64,000 nt of DNA. Source: Myxococcales bacterium. GTDB taxonomy: Bacteria; Myxococcota_A; Polyangia; Palsa-1104; JAEUJZ01. Positions 33,965 through 40,226 of this stretch are shown in pieces. Position 1 is the stretch's first letter. Each line of letters opens with the position of its first letter. Made by a program: the position numbers and the translations under genes. The notes below the pieces were generated by a model. The model made no database searches. It saw nothing but the letters and a program-made list of their open reading frames with translations, and was not told the origin of the DNA. The stretch lies in contig JAEUJZ010000171.1 of the NCBI GenBank assembly GCA_016794505.1, positions 62,001 through 126,000 of the forward strand. Direction: 5' to 3'.

Positions 33965-35017
33965 TTACGTCTCCGACTTCGGCGGCAAGCTCTTTCTCGG
34001 TGCAGCTCTGACTGGCTGAACGGGAAGCGTCCGAGGCTCTGGCTTTCCGCCGCTGATCTGATTGCTTCGACGGGCCTTGTCCGATTTGCCGTGGCTCGCC
34101 GAGCCGCGTCGTCTGTTTGAGCCACTGGAGAATAGCCGCGATAGCAGGCCGCGGCTCTGTTCCTCTTCCAGCGTTCGTTTCAGCTTCTTGTTGGATTTCT
34201 TCTTTTGGTCGAGACGCTGGGACAGTTGCTCTACTTCTGCCTGCGCGGCGCTGAGCCGACGGGTCAGGCTCTCGACTTCAGCACGTAGCTCCTGCTCGGT
34301 GGGCTCATGTGCGGCGAGCCGTTTCTGGTGCGCCTTCTCTGTGGCCAGGAGTTTTCGGTTCAGCTCTCGAAGCTGTCTATCGCGCTCGCGAATGCGCCCG
34401 CGTAGTTCCTGGGTCTGGTTCTGCTGTCGTTGTTCGGTCGCCGATGGCAGTGCCCGGCGTGGCTGCTTCTTGGCCTGCTCCAATCTGGCCAGTTTGCTCT
34501 CGACGGACCGCTTGGCCGCTTCGAGCTGCTCAATGCGGAGAGCGCGGTCCGCCTGCTCGGCGCGCAGCGTGGTGAGTGCATGGGACGTCGCCTGCTGTTC
34601 CTGAGAAAGCCGACCGATTTCGTTGTCAGCCTCGGAGTAGTAGCGGCTGAGGTTTGACACCTTCGCTCTCTGGATCGCCGCTTCCTGTGCAGCGGCGAGG
34701 CGCGCGGCTTCCGTCTTTTGAAGCTCGCTGCGTACCGTGGACAGCTCGCTGGCCTGCTTGTCGCGTGTCTCCTCTGCATCCTGGAGCTGCTTGCGAAGTG
34801 TTTCGACGAGCAGGGCGGCTGCGGCGGCACTGGCGGCTGCTGCTGCGATCTCGGCTGCGGTCAAGTCAGCGCTTGCGTCTGTCCCTTGTTGCGCCGCCAC
34901 TGCCCCGCCACGCAGGCGATAGGCGCGAACACGACAGCGCACACCGCAGTACCTGCGATCAGAGCGCCGCTCAACAGGCAGGTTGTGCCGACAAACCGTG
35001 CACTTCTTAGCGACCAT
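33965..35017 (-). CDS. Four-cysteine finger protein with long coiled coil
   Basis: The start is set at the ATG at 35017, just before the finger (350 residues); in-frame starts at 35050 and further up exist. The N-terminus has C6-x2-C9-x14-C24-x3-C28, a zinc-binding pattern followed by basic residues. From about residue 60 to 290 the sequence is Ala/Glu/Gln/Arg-rich with clear heptads, predicting a long coiled coil. The tail is basic and Ser/Pro-rich. The divergent gene at 35270 carries a finger with the same spacing, so the two probably bind the same partner or nucleic acid. No enzyme domain is visible. Function unknown. Confidence 0.65.
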   Translation of the reverse strand: MVAKKCTVCRHNLPVERRSDRRYCGVRCRVRAYRLRGGAVAAQQGTDASADLTAAEIAAAAASAAAAALLVETLRKQLQDAEETRDKQASELSTVRSELQKTEAARLAAAQEAAIQRAKVSNLSRYYSEADNEIGRLSQEQQATSHALTTLRAEQADRALRIEQLEAAKRSVESKLARLEQAKKQPRRALPSATEQRQQNQTQELRGRIRERDRQLRELNRKLLATEKAHQKRLAAHEPTEQELRAEVESLTRRLSAAQAEVEQLSQRLDQKKKSNKKLKRTLEEEQSRGLLSRLFSSGSNRRRGSASHGKSDKARRSNQISGGKPEPRTLPVQPVRAAPRKSLPPKSET

Positions 35018-35208
35018 ACGCGCCCCCACGATGATCTTGAGTCGTTCCATTTTATCGACGGCAGTCGTTACATGCAACGCTGTCTAGGCTGCTGCTCTCC
35101 CACCGAATTGCGTCCGCTCCAAGCCGCGCCAGGACACGACTGAACGCGCAAGCCTACAGATGGCCCAGCCACTTGCTGCGGTGCCGCCGCGACCATCCAT
35201 GGATCGCT

Positions 35209-35240
35209 GTTTCGGTTCATCCCAGCATACGAACCGAAAC
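35209..35240. promoter_or_regulatory. Perfect 10-bp inverted repeat between the divergent finger genes
   Basis: GTTTCGGTTC (35209-35218) and its exact complement GAACCGAAAC (35231-35240) flank a 12-base spacer. It ends 29 bases before the GTG of the plus-strand finger gene. Length and position suit an operator or an early transcript hairpin. Confidence 0.5.
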
Positions 35241-35269
35241 GAAAACGGCTCGCGTGGTACGCTGAGTCC

Positions 35270-35824
35270 GTGTGGATCTGTGCGTCCTGTCGCAAGCCGG
35301 TTCCAGAGTCCCGTCGATCGCATGCGAAGTATTGCAGCGACGAGTGCAAGACGCAGGCGTTCCTGGAGCGACGCCGAAAAAAACCGGAACTAGTTTCGGT
35401 TCCAGCGGCTGCACCGCCTGCCAATCCGGCACAGAAAGCGTCAATCGTGCCTGGAACGGTTTCGCTGTCCGGCCTTGCGCAGATGGGATCTGCGATGCCC
35501 GATTGGTACACCGTGGAGTACATCACCACAGATCCTGCTGGACGGCGGGTACTGGTGCGAGTTCAGCAGCGAGTGTCGATCGAGTATCTGCCAACCGAAG
35601 CTGACCTCGCGTCGGCCTCCACTGGTGCTCCAGCCCCCACGCCGGCTCAGGTGGGTGCCCTACCTTTTGTCCTGCCATCAGCCGCCGAGAGTCAGCCTCT
35701 CCCAACGGTTCAGGCACCTCAACCTGTCGCCGAATCGACTGCGCCGTCTGGGGCGATGAAGAAGGCAGAGCCCGCGAAGAAGACAGAGCCCGCAGCACGA
35801 CGCAAGTGGTGGCAAGGGCGCTAG
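35270..35824 (+). CDS. Four-cysteine finger protein with Pro/Ala-rich tail
   Basis: This 184-residue protein starts at a GTG three codons before the first cysteine. C4-x2-C7-x14-C22-x3-C26 has exactly the same spacing as the finger of the divergent neighbour, with shared features (SRRSH/RRSDR and YC). A linker of about 60 residues leads to a short strand-rich segment with WYTVEYITTDPAGRRVLVRV, then a Pro/Ala/Thr-rich tail ending in a basic WWQGR. It is not a recognised family. Within the element it may form a pair with the coiled-coil finger protein. The call rests on the open frame and the conserved finger. Confidence 0.6.
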   Translation: MWICASCRKPVPESRRSHAKYCSDECKTQAFLERRRKKPELVSVPAAAPPANPAQKASIVPGTVSLSGLAQMGSAMPDWYTVEYITTDPAGRRVLVRVQQRVSIEYLPTEADLASASTGAPAPTPAQVGALPFVLPSAAESQPLPTVQAPQPVAESTAPSGAMKKAEPAKKTEPAARRKWWQGR

Positions 35825-35925
35825 GCAGGACGAGAGTGTTTTGTCGTGGCCAGAGAGCCGCGATTACCGAAATTGGGCAGCCTGTACGGGAGATGGAAGC
35901 AGCTGGGGCGCTGGCGAAACGCCGT

Positions 35926-36381
35926 CTACTTCAGGCAGATCGGATTTGGGGCTGTGTGGTAGCGACTCGTGGCCTCTTCAAGCGATGCACAGCGAGAGAA
36001 CCGCACGCTGGGTTCCCCAATGGCGTAGTCGATGACTTCAAAGACGATCTTGCCGCGTAGCTCGCGCCGGGCGATCTCGCGGACGCACCGCATCAGTCGT
36101 GGCTGGCCGTCGCGGCCACGCACGGTGTGCCCATCTTGCGTCTGCACCGGACAGTCGAGCGTCCGAAGTTGCAATGGGAGCAGGTTCTTTCGTCGATGCT
36201 GTCGGTAGAAGAATCCTACCCAGAACAACATCTCGTGCTCGGTGGTCGAAGTTCCCGGCAGCACTGGTGATGGCTCACAGAGCAGCGATGGACCCCATTC
36301 TTTGCACCTGGGTCGTCGCTGCGGCGATCTGGGTTGGTGTCTCTTAGGTTTTGGACCTCTGGCGCTTCGAGCTTCTGTCAT
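35926..36381 (-). CDS. Unknown protein (element cargo)
   Basis: The ATG at 36381 has GGGAG 6 bases upstream, which supports a real gene of 151 residues. The first 40 residues are basic and low in complexity. The rest is mixed, with FWVGFFYRQHRRKNLLPLQL, a RMRC-like VRE helix region and a RGKIVFEVIDYAIG strand. No known domain was recognised, and there is no signal peptide or membrane helix. It is divergent from the XRE regulator and could be controlled with it. Confidence 0.5.
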   Translation of the reverse strand: MTEARSARGPKPKRHQPRSPQRRPRCKEWGPSLLCEPSPVLPGTSTTEHEMLFWVGFFYRQHRRKNLLPLQLRTLDCPVQTQDGHTVRGRDGQPRLMRCVREIARRELRGKIVFEVIDYAIGEPSVRFSRCASLEEATSRYHTAPNPICLK

Positions 36382-36552
36382 GATGACTCCCGGTACGTCG
36401 CTATGCTCCAACACAGCGACGCGCTACGGGATCGACAGGCCGTCACCTGTCGGTCCCGATTTCGTAACCCCGGTTCGGGGTGAGACGGCAGCTTGGGCAG
36501 TGCTGCGTTCGTGATTACAACTCGGACCCAGCAATGGCAAGCAAAATCGACG

Positions 36553-36568
36553 ATTTACGAATGTAAAT
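36553..36568. promoter_or_regulatory. Candidate XRE operator upstream of the regulator gene
   Basis: ATTTAC-GAAT-GTAAAT is a perfect inverted repeat with 6-bp arms, 29 bases before the likely GTG start of the regulator. A variant of the same sequence (CGATTCACTGAATGTA) lies over the tcmP promoter at 37161-37176, suggesting a shared regulator. Confidence 0.55.
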
Positions 36569-36597
36569 ATGCTGACTTTGAGATAAGTGACCTGCGC

Positions 36598-37119
36598 GTG
36601 CTAGGCCATCGCGTGGTCCGCGGCAGAAAGAACCCCCTCCATTACGGTCTAGCTCGTCGGCTGAAGCGCACACGTCGGGCTTCAAAACTCACCCGGCAAA
36701 GGTTAGCCGTACTCGCTGGCATTTCGCATTCTACCGTCGCTGAGATCGAAGACGGACAGCAAGTGCCGGGCATCTCAGTAGTGGTCCGCATCGCCGCAGC
36801 GCTCAATGTCTCCGCGTCATCGCTGGCGTTCAGCGGATCGTCTGCTGCTCCCGCAGTACCTTGCGCCAGCGTTGAGCTAATCGGCTCACGGCTCACTCGG
36901 CTACGCACAGCCCGAGGGTTCTCACGCAAGGCGCTCGCAAGGGCCGTTGGACTCTCCGACACGGCCATTAGGCACAGCGAGGAGGGTCGGCACCTGCCTG
37001 GCCTGGAAACTATCGAGCAGCTAGCTAGGGTTCTAGGCGCTGCGCCCGGCTGGCTCGCATTCGGCGAAGGAGAGCCGCCCGAAGTGCCAACCACGACGAC
37101 CGAGCTGAGCAGCCAATGA
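36598..37119 (+). CDS. XRE-family regulator with two HTH domains
   Basis: The start is uncertain. GTG at 36598 (173 residues) is chosen because the inverted-repeat operator lies just upstream; GTG at 36613 and a longer frame from 36493 are alternatives. The protein has two helix-turn-helix domains. The first contains LTRQRLAVLAGISHSTVAEIE and the second FSRKALARAVGLSDTAIRHSE, each in a HTH_3 arrangement and about 65 residues apart. A single polypeptide with two HTH units could bind a palindrome as a pseudo-dimer. It is transcribed toward tcmP, 73 bases upstream of it, and probably represses both itself and tcmP. Confidence 0.8.
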   Translation: MLGHRVVRGRKNPLHYGLARRLKRTRRASKLTRQRLAVLAGISHSTVAEIEDGQQVPGISVVVRIAAALNVSASSLAFSGSSAAPAVPCASVELIGSRLTRLRTARGFSRKALARAVGLSDTAIRHSEEGRHLPGLETIEQLARVLGAAPGWLAFGEGEPPEVPTTTTELSSQ

Positions 37120-37160
37120 GTGACGAGCTGAAGGCCAAGCCGCAGACAGCAGGCAGTCGC

Positions 37161-37184
37161 CGATTCACTGAATGTATGTATAGT
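37161..37184 (+). promoter_or_regulatory. tcmP promoter with overlapping operator; possibly leaderless
   Basis: TATAGT (37179-37184) is a good -10 match placed only 8 bases before the ATG at 37193, so transcription would start at or next to the start codon. No ribosome site is visible. The sequence CGATTCACTGAATGTATG just before it resembles the XRE operator at 36553, so binding would block the -10. No good -35 is apparent. Confidence 0.45.
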
Positions 37185-37192
37185 GCCCTGTG

Positions 37193-38134
37193 ATGAGCCT
37201 CCGCCGATCCCAAACCACCCAAGGAAACGTCCACGCCTTCGGCGGCGACTGGACGACGACCAAGCTCGATGTGCTTGCTCGCTATCTAAAGAGCTACACC
37301 AAAGCGCTGCGAGACAAGCCAACGAAAGACAATCCCTTTCGAAAGGCATACATAGATGCCTTCGCGGGAACCGGCTACCGCACTGCCCGACGTGAAGACG
37401 CGCAGAATCAATCTGGCCAGTTCTTGCTCTTACCGGACCTTGCAGGTGACGAACCCCAGGGACTTCTCGACGGTTCTGCCCGGCTGGCGCTCAAGTGTGA
37501 CCCACCGTTCGATCGCTATATCTTCATCGAACGCAGCCCCGAACGATGCGATCAGCTTGCGGCATTGCGATCGGAGTTTCCGACGCTGGCGAGCGCCATT
37601 GATGTTCGCCAGGGCGACGCAAATACCGAAATCCAAGCGCTATGCGGTCGCAAACCGTGGCGCGATCATCGCGCCGTCCTGTTTCTTGATCCCTACGGGA
37701 TGCAGGTCGAGTGGGACACCATCGCAGCGGTTGCCGCGACCAAGGCCATAGACATGTGGCTGCTCTTTCCCCTCGGCATCGGCGTCGCGCGTCTGCTGAC
37801 AAAGACTGGCGATATTCCAGCACCGTGGCGTCGTCGGCTGAATCTGCTCCTCGGTAGAGAAGACTGGTATGACGAGTTCTATCGAATTGAGACCAGCACG
37901 AATCTCTTTGGCGAACCCGAGCAGCAGATCGTCAAAGCAACGACGGAGACGATTGGGCGCTATTTCAATGAGCGCCTGAAGTCGGTATTTGCCGCTGTCG
38001 CTCCCGAGCCGAGGGTGCTGCACAACTCGTCGAACTGCCCTCTTTACCTCCTGTGCTTTGCGGCTGGAAATGAACGCGGCGCACCGATCGCGCTGAAGAT
38101 AGCGAACCACCTACTACGCCCGGGGGTGCAGTGA
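37193..38134 (+). CDS. tcmP: Three-Cys-motif partner protein TcmP
   Basis: The 313-residue protein matches TcmP. It starts with a KLDVLARYLKSYTKAL helix and continues with YIDAFAGTGYR, a Rossmann-like glycine loop. It then has FDRYIFIERSPERC, a VRQGDANTEIQ strand, VLFLDPYGMQVEW and TKAIDMWLLFPLG. The fold resembles a class I methyltransferase with a DPYG motif in the catalytic region, but the reaction is not known. The family is named for its habit of sitting beside a Gp37/Gp68-type three-Cys protein, and that is exactly the next gene (overlap of one base, TGATG). The XRE gene upstream probably controls it. Confidence 0.9.
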   Translation: MSLRRSQTTQGNVHAFGGDWTTTKLDVLARYLKSYTKALRDKPTKDNPFRKAYIDAFAGTGYRTARREDAQNQSGQFLLLPDLAGDEPQGLLDGSARLALKCDPPFDRYIFIERSPERCDQLAALRSEFPTLASAIDVRQGDANTEIQALCGRKPWRDHRAVLFLDPYGMQVEWDTIAAVAATKAIDMWLLFPLGIGVARLLTKTGDIPAPWRRRLNLLLGREDWYDEFYRIETSTNLFGEPEQQIVKATTETIGRYFNERLKSVFAAVAPEPRVLHNSSNCPLYLLCFAAGNERGAPIALKIANHLLRPGVQ

Positions 38135-38901
38135 TGGCGCATGGATCTGGCATCGAGTGGACTGAATCGACGTGGAACCCAGTGACGGGCTGCACAAAGA
38201 TCAGCCCCGGCTGCAAGTACTGCTACGCCGAGCGCATGGCGGAGCGCTTGCAAGCGATGGGACAGGACAACTATCGCGACGGCTTTCAGCTTACGCTTCA
38301 ACCTCACATGCTGGAGCTGCCGCTCCGATGGAAAAGGCCACAAACCATCTTCGTCAACTCGATGAGCGACCTGTTCCACAAGGATGTGCCAGTCACCTAC
38401 ATCCAGCAGGTCTTCGATGTAATGAGACGCGCACATTGGCACCGCTTCCAAGTGCTGACTAAGCGCTCGGATCGGCTCGCCGAAATCGACGCAAAGCTGT
38501 CGTGGGCACCCAACATCTGGATGGGTGTCAGCGTCGAGAGTGATCAGTACCGAACTCGCATTGACGACCTGCGGTTGACTTGCTCTAGGACCAAGTTTCT
38601 ATCCCTGGAGCCGTTGCTCGGGCCACTGACCAACCTTGATCTACGAAACATCGACTGGGTCATCGTCGGCGGCGAGTCTGGTCCCAAGGCCCGCCCGATG
38701 GATGCCGCATGGGCGATAGATCTTCGCGATCAGTGTCGTCGGGCAGGGGTGCCTTTCTTCTTCAAACAGTGGGGCGGGAAGAACAAGAAGCAGGCGGGTC
38801 GTCTACTCGACGGACGAACGTGGGATCAGATGCCTGGCGACCGGGTACAGCGATCCTCGGCGCAGCCACAAAAGCAGGTCTTCTTGGCGGTCGTTTCCTA
38901 A
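38134..38901 (+). CDS. Phage Gp37/Gp68-family three-Cys-motif protein (DUF5131)
   Basis: The 255-residue protein opens with GIEWTESTWNPVTGC and has C20-x6-C27-x2-C30 (TKISPGCKYCYAERM between). It then shows a FVNSMSDLFHKDVP block, QVLTKRSDRL and WMGVSVES, and ends with WVIVGGESG and PFFFKQWGGKN. This is the full DUF5131 signature. The three cysteines resemble a [4Fe-4S]-binding radical-SAM-like site, but no activity is established. The start overlaps the tcmP stop (TGATG), so the two proteins are probably made in equal amounts and work together. Confidence 0.9.
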   Translation: MAHGSGIEWTESTWNPVTGCTKISPGCKYCYAERMAERLQAMGQDNYRDGFQLTLQPHMLELPLRWKRPQTIFVNSMSDLFHKDVPVTYIQQVFDVMRRAHWHRFQVLTKRSDRLAEIDAKLSWAPNIWMGVSVESDQYRTRIDDLRLTCSRTKFLSLEPLLGPLTNLDLRNIDWVIVGGESGPKARPMDAAWAIDLRDQCRRAGVPFFFKQWGGKNKKQAGRLLDGRTWDQMPGDRVQRSSAQPQKQVFLAVVS

Positions 38902-38919
38902 ACAAAACCGAGCCGCAGC

Positions 38920-38941
38920 GGTGCAGCTTGGGAGCTGCGCC
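38920..38941. terminator. Strong stem-loop between convergent tcm operon and recombinase gene
   Basis: A 9-bp stem (GGTGCAGCT with AGCTGCGCC, one G-T pair) closes a 4-base loop, placed 19 bases after the DUF5131 stop and 21 before the recombinase stop. It lacks a T-run but is well placed as a two-way transcription barrier. Confidence 0.45.
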
Positions 38942-38961
38942 GTCGTGTGCCCGAGCAGGAT

Positions 38962-40173
38962 CTAGCCGGCCAGTGAGGGTGAGCGCGGGTGCGCGGAGTA
39001 GTACTGCTCAAACCTTCCCTCCATGAGTTGCTGCACCTGCGCCGGCCACCAATGGACATGACCACGCGGAGTCGTGTACCCAGCCTCAGACAACAGCCGC
39101 GCCAGCGCCGGCAACGAAGGCCGCTCGAAGGGCTTAGAGGGTGTCTCGCTCTCGTGCTGCATCTCCAACCGCTCGATGACATTCAGCAAGAAGCGCCGAG
39201 GGGTCAGCAGCTTCTTTTCGTCGCAGCGCAGCAGCAGGCCGCGGACGTTGCGCTCGGTGAACTGGCGACCCTTCAGGGGTATCCAGCCTTGTTCATTGAG
39301 GATCGACGCGATTTGCCGATGCGAGTGTCCGCGACCGCGTAGCTCGACGATGCGCGCCTTGACTTCTTCGTCGGTGTGCGGGCGTTCGTTGATCGGGCGC
39401 GGGCTGATGTGGCTGAGGCGCAGACGGAGGTTGTAGATCAGGCTCTTGGTCCATCGCTGCCCCTGCGGCGGTGGCGTGCCGGCGGCGTTCAGGCGATTGG
39501 CCATCTCGGTGATGCCGACGCCTTCGAGTGCCCACGTCTTCAGCTTGGCAATCACGGCCTGTTCTTCGGCATCCTCGACGAGAATCTTCATGCGCGGATG
39601 GTCGGGCGCAGGAATCGCCTTCTTGCCGTAGGGCACTTTGCCAAAGTGGTATCCGCTGTCGCGAATATGGCGAATCGCTTCGCGTGTGCGTTCGCCGGTC
39701 GCTTCGCGTTCCATTTGCGCAAAGACCAGCAGGATGTTGATGAGCGCGCGGCCCAGCGCGGAATCAAGCCGTATCGCTTCGCGTATCGCGACTAGCTCCT
39801 TCTCGCCTGATTTGAAATAGCGTTCATACAGCTCGCAGAAATGCACGATCGACCGGGACAGGCGATCAAACTTCAGCACAACCAGCACATCCCCACTTCG
39901 CTGCAACACATCCAGCGCGTCTTGCAGTCCGGGCCGCTGGTCCTTGCCTCCCGACATCACGTCTTTGCAGATACGAACGAGCTTCAGCCCATGCAGCGAG
40001 CAGTACGCCTCAATCGCGCTCTGCTGCGCCTCCAGCGACAGGCCATCGATCGCCTGCATGTCCGTCGAGACGCGCACGTACCCAACCGCGCGGCGCTGCG
40101 ATTCGCCAGCGCTGTAATGTCCGCTGGGGGTTTTGCTGGCGAATCCTTTGTGAACGCTGCTGACACTCCGCAT
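38962..40173 (-). CDS. Serine recombinase (resolvase N-terminus plus Recombinase domain)
   Basis: The ATG at 40173 has GGAGGT 8 bases upstream, giving 403 residues; the frame extends further up but beyond the element boundary. The catalytic domain shows VGYVRVSTDMQ with S36, a VLKFDRLSRS motif and a FAQMERE segment. The following Recombinase domain has GKVPYGKKAIP and a helix-rich DNA-binding region up to about residue 270. The C-terminal part is shorter than in large phage integrases and lacks a clear zinc ribbon. The gene lies beside the right junction and is the likely integrase of the element. Confidence 0.9.
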   Translation of the reverse strand: MRSVSSVHKGFASKTPSGHYSAGESQRRAVGYVRVSTDMQAIDGLSLEAQQSAIEAYCSLHGLKLVRICKDVMSGGKDQRPGLQDALDVLQRSGDVLVVLKFDRLSRSIVHFCELYERYFKSGEKELVAIREAIRLDSALGRALINILLVFAQMEREATGERTREAIRHIRDSGYHFGKVPYGKKAIPAPDHPRMKILVEDAEEQAVIAKLKTWALEGVGITEMANRLNAAGTPPPQGQRWTKSLIYNLRLRLSHISPRPINERPHTDEEVKARIVELRGRGHSHRQIASILNEQGWIPLKGRQFTERNVRGLLLRCDEKKLLTPRRFLLNVIERLEMQHESETPSKPFERPSLPALARLLSEAGYTTPRGHVHWWPAQVQQLMEGRFEQYYSAHPRSPSLAG

Positions 40174-40226
40174 GACCGAAACCTCCGTGGTGAAATGTGG
40201 TGCTACGGAGGCACTTCGTAATTTGG

